From a virus, in the IMG/VR virus record IMGVR_UViG_3300042946_001008, positions 1 through 46,588 of that record: DNA of 46,588 nt. The stretch is one strand, 5' to 3'. The notes under the pieces are model-generated. The model had not been told where the DNA came from and did not search any database. It worked only from the letters and a program-made list of their open reading frames with translations. Below are positions 1 to 8,909 of this stretch, one piece after another (position 1 is the stretch's first letter; each line of letters opens with the position of its first letter). Position numbers and translations under genes: made by a program.

Positions 1-493
1 AACCCCCTTGTGTTACAGTGTAAGTTACAGTAAATGTACCAACTCCTGAAGTTGTGGGACAGAATTGATTACCAACAACACCTGTTCCACTCCATGTACC
101 TCCTATAGGACTACCAACTAAGTTAACACATGGAGACCCCGCACATAAAGGTCCAATAGGAGTTATTGTTGGTATAATTTGTAGGATAAATACATTAAGA
201 GTTACAGGAGTACTCTGACAACCTGTAGGTCCTGTTGCGTATACCGTAATCGCATTGGTAATAAGACCAGGTCCTGCCGCACTCCAATCGACATTTATCT
301 GATTAGTACCTTGTCCTGAGACTAAAACCCCAGGGGACGCTACGGTCCATGTGTAAACATAACCTGGTGTGTTTGTTACATTATATATTGAACCTGAAGT
401 TCCAACACATACAGTATCAGGATTTAAAGTTGTAAACTGCGCAAATGTTACAGTTGATATTAACATCGAAAGAATAAATAAAATTTTTTTCAT
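1..493 (-). CDS. Secreted Ig/PKD-like adhesin repeat protein, 3' end beyond window
   Basis: The reading frame opens with an ATG at 493-491 and runs open to the window edge, giving about 164 residues of a longer protein. It begins with a signal peptide (MKKILFILSMLIS, then TVTFAQ) typical of Bacteroidota secreted proteins. The mature part is Thr/Gly/Pro-rich and looks like tandem beta-sandwich modules, with phrases such as YTWTVASPG and GGTWSGTGV seen in PKD/Ig-like cell-surface proteins of gliding bacteria. It is followed upstream by a second secreted protein (504-1094). A role in adhesion, or host genes captured at a phage genome edge, is inferred. No catalytic motif is visible. Confidence 0.7.
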   Translation of the reverse strand, partial: MKKILFILSMLISTVTFAQFTTLNPDTVCVGTSGSIYNVTNTPGYVYTWTVASPGVLVSGQGTNQINVDWSAAGPGLITNAITVYATGPTGCQSTPVTLNVFILQIIPTITPIGPLCAGSPCVNLVGSPIGGTWSGTGVVGNQFCPTTSGVGTFTVTYTVTQGG

Positions 494-503
494 TTTAAAT
501 TTT

Positions 504-1094
504 TTAATTATGGTTTATTGAGCCTATCGATGGTAACACTGGGTTGCTCGACCCATTGTATATTGTAAATGGAGTTGCCAAATCACAAGAAGTACTTGAC
601 CAACTACCCCAAAGACCATCTGAACCTGGGGTTACTTGAATTAATAAATTTTGTGGTGAACATAAATTAGATACTGTTACTGAAAAACAAAAAGACCAAG
701 TACACGAACCCATATCCCCAAAGTCATCACTCGTTTGGCCGTCCATATCTAAATCAAAAAAATATCCAGGACCTACAGGACCAACAGGTGTCGGGGTTGT
801 GGATGGGAACCAAACCCATTGTCCTCCTGATGCGTTGCCTCCACAATTTGCGGGACCCGTAGTGGGGGATAGATTGGTCCATCCAGGACCTAACGTTAAA
901 TCAAAACCCTCAACCCAATTGGACCCTGCTTGACTATACCCATTCATGGTATAACATACGTTTACAACAGTTCCAGGTAAGTACCCACCAACAGGAGGTG
1001 TCGGAGTTAAAGTAAATGATTGTGTTCCATTACATTGTCCAAAACTTTGTAATGATATAATAAAAAGTAATATGGTGAAAATTGTTATCCTCAT
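504..1094 (-). CDS. Secreted Bacteroidota-type surface protein
   Basis: This 196-residue protein has a clear signal peptide (MRITIFTILLFIISLQSFG, cleavage near GQC). The mature part is low in charge and rich in Gly, Pro, Ser, Thr and aromatic residues, with several Cys residues that could form disulfides. A segment around residues 110-130 (FDLDMDGQTSDDFGD) has a calcium-binding look. It sits directly upstream of the other secreted protein on the same strand, so the two are probably co-transcribed. I do not recognise a named family; an extracellular adhesin or appendage component is the most likely reading. Confidence 0.65.
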   Translation of the reverse strand: MRITIFTILLFIISLQSFGQCNGTQSFTLTPTPPVGGYLPGTVVNVCYTMNGYSQAGSNWVEGFDLTLGPGWTNLSPTTGPANCGGNASGGQWVWFPSTTPTPVGPVGPGYFFDLDMDGQTSDDFGDMGSCTWSFCFSVTVSNLCSPQNLLIQVTPGSDGLWGSWSSTSCDLATPFTIYNGSSNPVLPSIGSINHN

Positions 1095-1181
1095 TAATAT
1101 AAATACGTTTAATGAGGATTAAAAGTTGTCTTATTGTGTGGAAAAATGAACAAACCTTATCTTTAAATGAATAAAATAAAA

Positions 1182-1220
1182 AGAGGGAAAGAAAATAACG
1201 TTAAATTATTCTTTCCCTCT
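1182..1220 (-). terminator. Rho-independent terminator of the large ncRNA unit
   Basis: A 12-bp perfect inverted repeat (AGAGGGAAAGAA at 1182-1193 with TTCTTTCCCTCT at 1209-1220) is followed, on the minus strand, by a T-rich tract (TTTTTATTTTATT). This ends transcription coming from the promoters near 2580-2968. Confidence 0.85.
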
Positions 1221-2535
<1,315 letters not shown>

Positions 2536-2538
2536 TTT

Positions 2539-2547
2539 TCAAAGAAC
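2539..2547 (-). promoter_or_regulatory. boxA-like antitermination motif
   Basis: GTTCTTTGA on the minus strand, about 30 nt downstream of the TAACTTTG promoter and just before the large ncRNA. The same motif heads five other leaders in this window. It resembles the boxA (NusB/S10 site) of rRNA leaders. Confidence 0.6.
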
Positions 2548-2575
2548 GTTATCGGACGTTTCCGATTTTGTTTTA

Positions 2576-2607
2576 CAAAGTTAAGAAGAATTTTTTTACT
2601 TTCCAAA
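2576..2607 (-). promoter_or_regulatory. Bacteroidota-type promoter P1 of the ncRNA unit
   Basis: TTTG (2604-2607), 20 bp, TAACTTTG (2576-2583), followed by TAAAAC. This matches the Bacteroidota primary-sigma consensus and points to the large ncRNA. Confidence 0.7.
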
Positions 2608-2682
2608 TTTTTCTTTAACTTTTTTTCAGATTTAGGAAACCATAGTTTTACGGATATCCCAACCTATTTCTGAATTGTTTTA

Positions 2683-2714
2683 CAAAGATAAGAACTTTTT
2701 TTCGAACTTCCAAA
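2683..2714 (-). promoter_or_regulatory. Bacteroidota-type promoter P2, near-duplicate of P1
   Basis: TTTG (2711-2714), 20 bp, TATCTTTG (2683-2690), again followed by TAAAAC. Core and flanks closely resemble P1 about 105 bp downstream, suggesting a tandem duplication that boosts transcription of the ncRNA. Confidence 0.7.
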
Positions 2715-2731
2715 TCTTTTTAAAACTTTTT

Positions 2732-2875
2732 TTACTTCACTATATACACATCGTTTGTACCATAAGATTTAGCTCTTGACATTGCGAGAGCCGCACTTGG
2801 GGTGAAGTATTTAACACCATTGTCTCCATAATAATAGAACATTGGTTCGTCAATTACAATTGTTTCATTACTCAT
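2732..2875 (-). CDS. Small hypothetical protein, 47 aa
   Basis: A 47-residue frame starting MSNETIVIDEPMFYYYGDNG and ending in DVYIVK. It is preceded by its own promoter (2939-2968) and a boxA-like leader, so it heads the ncRNA transcription unit. Composition is normal for a small soluble protein, with an aromatic YYY stretch. No family is recognised. It is the first gene of an otherwise non-coding operon, so it may be a leader peptide or a cargo gene. Confidence 0.55.
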   Translation of the reverse strand: MSNETIVIDEPMFYYYGDNGVKYFTPSAALAMSRAKSYGTNDVYIVK

Positions 2876-2909
2876 ACTTGAGTGTTTAAACAGTTAATAC
2901 TAAGTTAAT

Positions 2910-2918
2910 TCAAAGAAC
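2910..2918 (-). promoter_or_regulatory. boxA-like motif in leader of the 47-aa gene
   Basis: GTTCTTTGA on the minus strand, about 20 nt below the -7 element of the 2939-2968 promoter. It lies in the 5' leader of the gene at 2732-2875. Confidence 0.5.
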
Positions 2919-2938
2919 TTTTTTTCAAAAGTGTTTTA

Positions 2939-2968
2939 CAAATATAATGACTTTTTCTTAATCGTCAA
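2939..2968 (-). promoter_or_regulatory. Bacteroidota-type promoter
   Basis: TTG (2966-2968), 19 bp, TATATTTG (2939-2946), then TAAAAC, as in the two promoters downstream. It drives the 47-aa gene and possibly the whole ncRNA unit. Confidence 0.65.
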
Positions 2969-3060
2969 CAAGGTTAAAATTATTTTTACAATAAATGTCT
3001 ATTTTATTGACTTATCGGTAAGTTTAACCTATTTATTTGTCAAATAAAAACAATATAAAT

Positions 3061-3222
3061 ATGAAAAAAGTAACATTGGCATTTTTAATTGCGACAGTAG
3101 CTTTGATTAGTTCATGTGGGTCTAACGAGACTAAAACTGAAACTCAACCAACTGACAGTACATTAACCGACACAATAGTTGTTGTAGATACTGTTAAAGT
3201 TGACACTGTAAAAACAAAATAA
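3061..3222 (+). CDS. Small lipoprotein
   Basis: The ATG at 3061 gives a 53-residue protein with a textbook lipoprotein signal: MKKVTLAFLIATVALISSCG, lipobox ISSC. The mature part is a Thr/Asp/Val-rich tail (TDTIVVVDTVKVDTV) without a folded-domain signature. An in-frame ATG at 3037 would only add residues before the signal peptide and is disfavoured. It is monocistronic, closed by a terminator at 3228-3252. Phages of Bacteroidota often carry such lipoproteins; superinfection exclusion or a spanin-like role is possible but not shown. Confidence 0.75.
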   Translation: MKKVTLAFLIATVALISSCGSNETKTETQPTDSTLTDTIVVVDTVKVDTVKTK

Positions 3223-3227
3223 TTTGT

Positions 3228-3252
3228 ACCCTCAGAAATGAGGGTTTTTTTT
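3228..3252 (+). terminator. Terminator of the lipoprotein gene
   Basis: CCCTC-AGAAAT-GAGGG hairpin followed by nine T residues on the plus strand. Confidence 0.85.
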
Positions 3253-3875
3253 TAAAATTTAATGAGTTTCTTTATTCTTTGGATATCCTCATTAATTTTT
3301 TCTTCTTTTTCTTCCGATTTTTTTCTTTTAATTAAATTACCTTTTAAGGCGGACCCAACAACTGAAAATGGAGCCGCGAATAAATTCATCATACCTCTGT
3401 ATAGTCCAGGTAATTGTTCGTCTTTAGACAATCCCAAATCTATTGATAATTTTTCTTTTTCTTTTTTTTCTTTTTCTTTACTGTCAACTTCTTTTTGCTT
3501 TTTCTCGTCATCACCAGTCTGTTTTTTATTGGTTAAATCTTTGAAAAAAGAGTCTAAATTTTGTTTGAACCCCATCCTGTCTGTTATAGAGTATTTTATA
3601 GGTTCATCACCCACAAAACCTATAATATCGTTTTGACTAACTTTATATCCTTTATTTACGTAAGGATTAACAATACCATTTATTTTTGAATAAACTTTAG
3701 AACCGTTTACGTTATGTTCAATTTCTATTGATTTTTCAGATAGGTCAACATTATTTATTAAACCGTTAAATGGCGCAACAATTTTTTGGTTAGGGTACGA
3801 ATTCATTACCATAACTTTAGAAGAAGATAAAAAATTATCTATATTACCATATGGAACAGGATTTATAAATTTCAT
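3252..3875 (-). CDS. M23/LytM-like domain protein, probably catalytically dead
   Basis: 207 residues. Residues about 35-95 match the beta-fold of M23 endopeptidases: VAPFNGLINNVD, IEIEHNV, then spaced glycines and IIGFVGDEP. The second catalytic histidine motif (HL after YxxY) is replaced by YSKI, so hydrolytic activity is doubtful. A Lys/Glu-rich coiled linker follows, and the C-terminus INEDIQRIKKLIKF closely resembles that of the upstream gene. Its start overlaps the stop of the M15-like gene (ATGA type), so the two are translationally coupled. A structural or peptidoglycan-contacting virion part is inferred. Confidence 0.65.
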   Translation of the reverse strand: MKFINPVPYGNIDNFLSSSKVMVMNSYPNQKIVAPFNGLINNVDLSEKSIEIEHNVNGSKVYSKINGIVNPYVNKGYKVSQNDIIGFVGDEPIKYSITDRMGFKQNLDSFFKDLTNKKQTGDDEKKQKEVDSKEKEKKEKEKLSIDLGLSKDEQLPGLYRGMMNLFAAPFSVVGSALKGNLIKRKKSEEKEEKINEDIQRIKKLIKF

Positions 3876-4576
3876 AATTTCATAATGTTTTTAATCCTTT
3901 CAATCTCAGTTATAATTTTTTTATCATTAGTAACCGATTCTTTTTGGACTAGTTTATTAATCTTATCTTGCATTTGTTGTTTTAATGGTTCTAATGAAGA
4001 TAAGAAAGGTGTCATAAACCCGTACGCCTTTTTAACATTTTCATCTGAAGTTGGTACTTTATCGGTTGATGGTGTTGTAGAACCTGAAGTTACTTCGGTT
4101 TTCTGGGTTGTAGTTTGAGTTGTTGATTGATTTTTTTCATTACTCTTACCACCTTCAGGGTGACCTGCTCTATATGAAATATGAAAATGCCCTCCAGTTG
4201 CGTGTGATGTTGGATTTTTATATTCATCAATATAGTTAAAACCGTTGTATTTAGTTTTATATTGATTTAATAATTGTATAAACGAAGAGTGACAATTTTC
4301 AGGTAATACCACATCTACGGCTTCTCCTTTAGTGTGTCTACTGGTATATGCGGTTATTCCTTTATGAAAACTATCATTACCACTTGTAAATGTTAATTTA
4401 CAAACTTTGTTTTTATCTACTTGCGACCACTCTTTAACGAATTCATCTATAATATTTAAAAAATCAAGTTGTAAATCACCACCTGAAGTTAATTCAGAAC
4501 CTTTTTCACTATATCCTAATGATTTAAAATTATCCCTAAATTGACCAACGGTAACTTCTTCAATACGATTTTTCAT
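3872..4576 (-). CDS. M15-type peptidoglycan peptidase (endolysin-like)
   Basis: 234 residues. Residues 30-135 carry the M15/hedgehog-type zinc peptidase pattern: SRHTKGEAVDV (H81, D88) and GGHFHISYRAG (H130, H132). This family cleaves peptide crosslinks of bacterial peptidoglycan. After about residue 140 comes a Gln/Thr-rich linker and a C-terminal helix ending ITEIERIKNIMKL, the same kind of tail as the neighbour 3252-3875. There is no signal peptide, so export would need a holin, or the protein travels in the virion. A lysis or cell-wall entry role is likely. Confidence 0.75.
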   Translation of the reverse strand: MKNRIEEVTVGQFRDNFKSLGYSEKGSELTSGGDLQLDFLNIIDEFVKEWSQVDKNKVCKLTFTSGNDSFHKGITAYTSRHTKGEAVDVVLPENCHSSFIQLLNQYKTKYNGFNYIDEYKNPTSHATGGHFHISYRAGHPEGGKSNEKNQSTTQTTTQKTEVTSGSTTPSTDKVPTSDENVKKAYGFMTPFLSSLEPLKQQMQDKINKLVQKESVTNDKKIITEIERIKNIMKL

Positions 4577-4590
4577 ATTATATAAATATC

Positions 4591-5199
4591 TTACTCAGAT
4601 AAATGAGTCATTAAAACTCCCCCAAGTTGGGTAGCGTGAACAATTAAATGATTTATTGATTCAATGTCTAATTTTGTTTTTCTTTTTGTATAATCAAGAC
4701 CTAAAGTCCCTATAAATTTGTCATCAATTGTTTTAATCGCAAAAAGATACCCTGACTTACAATTAGTATCTTCTGCAATATACTTCAATCCAAAAGTCGC
4801 AATACTTTCGTCTTTGTAATCATGGATTTCAATAACATCATTCTGTAATAATTGATTAATAGATTTTGAAAATAAATTTACAGGAATGTTGTGAAAATTA
4901 GATTGTACCGAAGATGTTCCCAAACTAACGGTTTCATACATAATTGAAAATTTCGCCATTGACTTTCCTGTTGGGTAAAAATTTCCTCCGTTATGGAATT
5001 GGGTAACCCAAACTCTGTCAGCGTTAAACTCATCTCTAATATGCTCAATTTTTTGGTTAACTAATTCACTAACTTTCAAAGTGTCTTTAACCATGTCAGG
5101 TTTTTTCTTACTTTTATCTATTTTAGTTTTTAGATATAATAAAATAACGGGTCCTAAGATACCTGTTATAAACGCCACAATAACTTCAGTTGACATCAA
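4591..5199 (-). CDS. Membrane-anchored GAF-domain protein
   Basis: 202 residues. An N-terminal transmembrane helix (VIVAFITGILGPVILLYLK, about 6-25) is followed by a GAF-like domain (about 45-195) with segments VWVTQFHNGGNFYP, IMYETVSLGTSS and GYLFAIKTIDDKFIGTLGLDY. GAF folds bind small ligands or serve as sensory scaffolds. It lies just upstream of the peptidase pair on the same strand, 14 bp away. Similar one-helix GAF proteins occur in phage genomes with no known function. The short soluble domain on a helix could also act near the envelope during lysis. Confidence 0.65.
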   Translation of the reverse strand: MMSTEVIVAFITGILGPVILLYLKTKIDKSKKKPDMVKDTLKVSELVNQKIEHIRDEFNADRVWVTQFHNGGNFYPTGKSMAKFSIMYETVSLGTSSVQSNFHNIPVNLFSKSINQLLQNDVIEIHDYKDESIATFGLKYIAEDTNCKSGYLFAIKTIDDKFIGTLGLDYTKRKTKLDIESINHLIVHATQLGGVLMTHLSE

Positions 5200-5255
5200 A
5201 ACTCAAAAATTTTAAAATTTAATTTTATTTATATAATAAATACAGTATTAAACAA

Positions 5256-5282
5256 AAAAGTGTGACATTTAGTCACACTTTT
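5256..5282 (-). terminator. Terminator of the RNA-repair cluster
   Basis: AAAAGTGTGAC (5256-5266) pairs with GTCACACTTTT (5272-5282), followed on the minus strand by TTTTTTGTTT. It overlaps the stop codon of the ligase gene and ends the minus-strand cluster. Confidence 0.85.
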
Positions 5283-6357
5283 ACAACTTCATAAACTTTG
5301 GTTTAAGTAATTTCCATATTAATTGGTCATATGGCTTTTTATCCCACATTGCGAACATTATACTTCGATATGGGGGATGACCATGTTTCATAACATGTTC
5401 CGCAAACTCTTTCTTTGTTGGTTCAGGGTCCACATCATTATATTTACCATACCTAAAGTAATCATGTGCTTTACCACAATGTTCAGATACTTGGTAATAA
5501 GCATACTTTAAAGTTTTTTCGTATTCTTTGATTTTATTGTAAAACTCGTCAGGAACATTTTCTAAATACTCTTCCATTTTACCTCCTGATGAAAGGACTT
5601 CCCATACCGAAGTAGTAGATAAATTAGTCATTATTTTATGTAAACGAAGATATTCCTCACCTTTTATTTTCATACGGTTTCCGTTAGAAAATTTAACAAC
5701 ATAACCTTCCTTGTTATCAGGTATTGCTTGTTTTAAGTATTGGTAATCCTTGAATTTATCAAATCTATGAACAACTTTGAATCCTATATTAGATATTAAG
5801 TTTTTAAATCTCATATCTTGTCCATCATCATAAAGATTCACTTCATAACCACTTTTAGTTTCTATTATTCCTAATAAAACCAAGTCCTCAAAATCGTATT
5901 GGCAAACTATTCTATTTTCTTCATATATTATCTCAAAAAGATATGTATAGTCTTTATGTAACTTATTATATTCATAAGTTTTTAACATTTCAAACCCTTT
6001 TATTGATTGTTCAGAAGTAAATGACCCTCTTGTTGCGAAAACCCATTCATTACCATAATTAAATAATATACCCAAAGAACCATCCATCTTTTCAAACACC
6101 TCAAAATCTGAAGTAGGTCTATGTTGTTTTTCTTCCATATTGAAAAACTTTTTGAATGGTCTTGCAACAACATTACCTTCATTATCAGTTACCAACCCTC
6201 GGCACTGTAAAGTGATATCGTCCCATAACTTATACATGTTGTACAACTCACCATATTGTGTTTTTGGGGTGTAGTTCCATATAGTTAAAGGAAGGGTTGG
6301 GTGAACTTGTTTTGTCACCAACCCCTCCTCAAAATATTTGTTTAATGTTTCTAACAT
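5281..6357 (-). CDS. rnlA-like: RNA ligase, T4 Rnl1-like
   Basis: 358 residues from the ATG at 6357-6355, which is preferred over an upstream TTG because a promoter element overlaps that region. ATP-dependent RNA ligase of the Rnl1 type: the nucleotidyl-acceptor motif EKMDGS places the lysine at residue 90, with CRGL upstream, WVFATRGSF (motif III), FEIIYE (motif IV) and EGYVVKF plus MKIK (motif V). The C-terminal third matches the Rnl1-specific helical domain in length. T4 Rnl1 reseals tRNAs cleaved in the anticodon loop by host nucleases. Here the gene is followed by a terminator and preceded by a second RNA ligase, next to a giant tRNA array. Confidence 0.88.
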   Translation of the reverse strand: MLETLNKYFEEGLVTKQVHPTLPLTIWNYTPKTQYGELYNMYKLWDDITLQCRGLVTDNEGNVVARPFKKFFNMEEKQHRPTSDFEVFEKMDGSLGILFNYGNEWVFATRGSFTSEQSIKGFEMLKTYEYNKLHKDYTYLFEIIYEENRIVCQYDFEDLVLLGIIETKSGYEVNLYDDGQDMRFKNLISNIGFKVVHRFDKFKDYQYLKQAIPDNKEGYVVKFSNGNRMKIKGEEYLRLHKIMTNLSTTSVWEVLSSGGKMEEYLENVPDEFYNKIKEYEKTLKYAYYQVSEHCGKAHDYFRYGKYNDVDPEPTKKEFAEHVMKHGHPPYRSIMFAMWDKKPYDQLIWKLLKPKFMKL

Positions 6358-6361
6358 GTTG

Positions 6362-6369
6362 CAAATATA
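6362..6369 (-). promoter_or_regulatory. -7 element abutting the ligase start codon
   Basis: TATATTTG lies between the stop of the upstream gene and the ligase ATG, ending only 4 nt before it. Bacteroidota transcripts start a few nt below this element, so the mRNA would be leaderless or nearly so. Confidence 0.55.
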
Positions 6370-6372
6370 CAA

Positions 6373-7458
6373 CTATTTTTCGTTAAGTAAGAATTTATTA
6401 CTAATTGATTTGAAACTAATTGTTCTATCGTAAGAACGAACTACAACACCCTCTCTATCAAAGTTTGAGTTTAATTCAGACTTTTGGTCTGCATATTCTA
6501 ACATACCCTCAACAGTATCAGGTAATAAAAATTCGTAATCCAAAATAGGAACAGTTTTTAAACCCATTTTTTGAACCGTTTCGACAAATTCCAAGAATGG
6601 AATATTCTCTTGAGTGTCAATGTTGAACCCGTTGAAGAAACGAACTGTTTGACCTTTGATTTTGTATGGATTACCTTGAACTCCTTCACCAATTAACTCA
6701 CCTTGTAAACAAATGTTGTTTTCCAAAGTCCCTAATAATTCCTCCAATCTTAATTCACGAGCGACTTTCCAAAAAGTGTTACCTTCAGTTTCAATTAATT
6801 CCAAGTTACGAGAACATACACCAAATACACCATCTTTAAAGTAGAATGTTGCAGAAGAACCGTCCAACTTTTCAGTTACATAGAATTTATGTGCGGATGT
6901 TAATTTGTATCCTTCGTATTCTTTTGCCAAGTTTTGAACTCGTTCTTCGTCAGTCTTACGTAAGAAAGATGGGAACAGTCCTTTAACTTTGCCTGATAAT
7001 TCAGCAGGAATTGGTGGTTCGTATTTTACAATACCCAATACTTCAGTGACATCATCACCAATATCAACCATTGGAGTTCCGTCTTCGGCAAATAGTTCAA
7101 TTTGATTCCCCCATACTTGTTTAGTAATTTTTGTTTGAATTATTTCAGTGGTCTTTAAAACATTTAACGGTAAAATCAAACCTTGTGATACCTGCCCTCT
7201 TAATTTGATTGTTTTCAAACGGAATCCTTCTTGTTCACCCATTTTTTTGTAAGAACTTTTTCTTAAAAACTCAAATTCTTCTCTAATTGGTAAAAACGAA
7301 TCAATTTCACAGTAGACTACCATATCACCTAATTTATGACCGACATTTTTAGCAACAACGACCTTCCATCCATCAACGATAGCTAATTCAATCATATCAG
7401 CCCCATCAATTGGGTGGATATCGTTAATCACTCTAACACTTGCTAATTTTCTTTCCAT
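6373..7458 (-). CDS. RNA ligase of the DraRnl (Rnl5) family
   Basis: 361 residues. The N-terminal domain (MERKLASVRVINDIHPIDGA, then GWKVVVAKN and MVVYCEIDSFLPI) is the OB-like module of Deinococcus DraRnl-type ligases. The catalytic motif EKLDGSS puts the adenylated lysine at residue 197, followed by FGVCSRNLEL and LQGELIGEG (motifs III and IV) and a C-terminal DREGVVVRSY segment (motif V). DraRnl seals 3'-OH/5'-phosphate nicks in duplexes whose 3' strand is RNA. Encoding this with an Rnl1 enzyme suggests repair of several kinds of RNA break. Its start is two bases from the stop of a 30-aa gene. Confidence 0.88.
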   Translation of the reverse strand: MERKLASVRVINDIHPIDGADMIELAIVDGWKVVVAKNVGHKLGDMVVYCEIDSFLPIREEFEFLRKSSYKKMGEQEGFRLKTIKLRGQVSQGLILPLNVLKTTEIIQTKITKQVWGNQIELFAEDGTPMVDIGDDVTEVLGIVKYEPPIPAELSGKVKGLFPSFLRKTDEERVQNLAKEYEGYKLTSAHKFYVTEKLDGSSATFYFKDGVFGVCSRNLELIETEGNTFWKVARELRLEELLGTLENNICLQGELIGEGVQGNPYKIKGQTVRFFNGFNIDTQENIPFLEFVETVQKMGLKTVPILDYEFLLPDTVEGMLEYADQKSELNSNFDREGVVVRSYDRTISFKSISNKFLLNEK

Positions 7459-7551
7459 TTATTTTCTATTAACGTAATTTTTAATTAATTCGTCTACGTA
7501 TGGTCTTAACATAATACCCATACAAATTCCTCCTACAAGATATACTATCAT
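7459..7551 (-). CDS. Small membrane peptide, 30 aa
   Basis: MIVYLVGGICMGIMLRPYVD then a basic end (NYVNRK): one short hydrophobic helix with a charged C-terminus. It sits tightly between the ligase start (7458) and the next small gene, and an AGGAGG-like stretch occurs inside the frame. No family recognised; the tight operon spacing supports it being translated. Confidence 0.5.
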   Translation of the reverse strand: MIVYLVGGICMGIMLRPYVDELIKNYVNRK

Positions 7552-7555
7552 AATT

Positions 7556-7687
7556 TTAATTTTTTATGTTTAAATCTGGTGTTAACAATAACGCCCATAA
7601 TACGTTTGGTGATTTTGTTATGTATGCGGCATAACCGATTAACCCAAAAAATCCCAAATAAATTAACACAATCCCAATATATTTCAT
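7556..7687 (-). CDS. Small membrane peptide, 43 aa
   Basis: MKYIGIVLIYLGFFGLIGYA gives one strongly hydrophobic N-terminal helix, followed by a short polar tail ending DLNIKN. It is 4 bp upstream of the 30-aa gene, in the same minus-strand operon. Such one-helix peptides are frequent in large phages. Function unknown. Confidence 0.55.
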   Translation of the reverse strand: MKYIGIVLIYLGFFGLIGYAAYITKSPNVLWALLLTPDLNIKN

Positions 7688-7688
7688 T

Positions 7689-7865
7689 TTATTTTTTTTT
7701 ACTACCGTAACACTCCAATTTTTTATCTTTAACATTCCACAAGTCTTTCTTTCCCTCGGTCATATGACAATTGTGTTTCTTCCCCATTCTCTCACCAAAA
7801 TTAACTATCATATCGTTATGACGATTACGAACAAAATGTGGACATTCTTTACAAGGTTTTTCCAT
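7689..7865 (-). CDS. Small Cys/His-rich protein, 58 aa
   Basis: MEKPCKECPHFVRNRHND with a CxxC pair, then HNCHM and ECYG, an arrangement able to bind one zinc ion. Its ATG overlaps the stop codon of the phosphoesterase gene (TAATG), so translation is coupled. It lies in the RNA-repair cluster; nucleic-acid or protein binding is a guess from the zinc-binding pattern. Strongly basic C-terminus (YGSKKK). Confidence 0.6.
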   Translation of the reverse strand: MEKPCKECPHFVRNRHNDMIVNFGERMGKKHNCHMTEGKKDLWNVKDKKLECYGSKKK

Positions 7866-8527
7866 TATCCTTTATCTTTGTTAATTATTTCATCTGTATG
7901 GTGGTCATTACCAATTTCAGATTTAATTGGTCGATTTTTCAACAACGGAACACACTCACGAATTACGTGGTATGGTCGAAACTCAGGGTGACCATCCATA
8001 CCAACATCCATACGTTGCCCCACTCCAAATCTTCTATCAGTTGGTAAGTGACAGTGTCCGTGTAAGTGCATGATACCTTTGTTAAGTCCATCCCAAGAAC
8101 TAATCGGGTAGTGCATCAATCTAAAAGTATACTCACCAACTACAAGAGTTTCGTAATGAGAAACAGAAAGGAATAAATCCCTAATATTTTCCCTATCACG
8201 TTCGATGTGGTGGTCGTGGTTACCAAGAATTAAGTGAATGTTTTTACAAACAATCCTATCCCAAAATTCTCTAATTGATTCGAATCCCCCAAAAGACCAA
8301 TCCCCAAGACAAATTAAGATATCATCTTGCATTACAACATCATTAATGTTATTAACAATAGTTGCGTTCATTCTATCCAAATCAGGGAAATCCCTAGTTT
8401 GGTCAATAGGAACTGACCCGTCAGTCAGTCTCCAATTGGTCACACCACGACAAATGTTTTTATGGTTGTAGTGCGGGTCTGAAAAAATCCACACATTCCC
8501 TTTGAAATTTTTATCTATTTTAATCAT
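7865..8527 (-). CDS. Calcineurin-like metallophosphoesterase
   Basis: 220 residues with the full two-metal motif series: FSDPHYNH (I), CLGDWSFGG (II), ILGNHDHHI (III), LMHYPIS (IV) and HLHGHCHLP (V). The family hydrolyses phosphomono- and diesters of nucleotides, RNA ends or proteins. In this operon, between RNA ligases and a cREC-domain protein, end-processing of RNA (removal of 2',3'-cyclic or 3'-phosphate) is a reasonable inference. Stop codon overlaps the start of the 58-aa gene; the next gene upstream is methylglyoxal synthase. Confidence 0.85.
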   Translation of the reverse strand: MIKIDKNFKGNVWIFSDPHYNHKNICRGVTNWRLTDGSVPIDQTRDFPDLDRMNATIVNNINDVVMQDDILICLGDWSFGGFESIREFWDRIVCKNIHLILGNHDHHIERDRENIRDLFLSVSHYETLVVGEYTFRLMHYPISSWDGLNKGIMHLHGHCHLPTDRRFGVGQRMDVGMDGHPEFRPYHVIRECVPLLKNRPIKSEIGNDHHTDEIINKDKG

Positions 8528-8528
8528 T

Positions 8529-8909
8529 TTATTCTTTGTTTTGAAAATAACTAATTAACATGTTTGCAGTTGAGTAGTTACAAGCAATTGGTGTATCAGT
8601 AACATTACAAATTCTTACTAGCATTTGAACATCCACTTCGTGTGGGTGAGATGACAACGGGTCAATAAAAAATATTACACAATCTATTTTCCTATCAACA
8701 ATCATCGATGCTATCTGAGCATCCCCACCTAAAGGTCCTGATACGAATCTTGTAACATTTAGTCCTGCGAACTCAATGTGTTTACCTGTAGTACCTGTTG
8801 CAAATATACTAACTTTTTCTTTAAAAAATTGCAATCTCTTCATAATAAAAGCAACCATATCTGCTTTTTTATTATCATGAGCGATTACTGCGATGTTTAA
8901 TTTTTCCAT
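8529..8909 (-). CDS. mgsA: Methylglyoxal synthase
   Basis: 126 residues, only a little shorter than bacterial MgsA (about 150). Diagnostic segments are in order: AVIAHDNKK (H11, D12), FATGTTGK (37-43), SGPLGGDAQI (57-66, containing the catalytic-region Asp63), FFIDPLSSHPHEVDV (81-94) and CNYSTANMLI. The enzyme turns dihydroxyacetone phosphate into methylglyoxal and phosphate, a phosphate-releasing bypass of lower glycolysis. In a phage it may free phosphate or poison or steer host metabolism; this is inference. The spacing to both neighbours is 1-2 bp, so it is part of the operon. Confidence 0.85.
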   Translation of the reverse strand: MEKLNIAVIAHDNKKADMVAFIMKRLQFFKEKVSIFATGTTGKHIEFAGLNVTRFVSGPLGGDAQIASMIVDRKIDCVIFFIDPLSSHPHEVDVQMLVRICNVTDTPIACNYSTANMLISYFQNKE

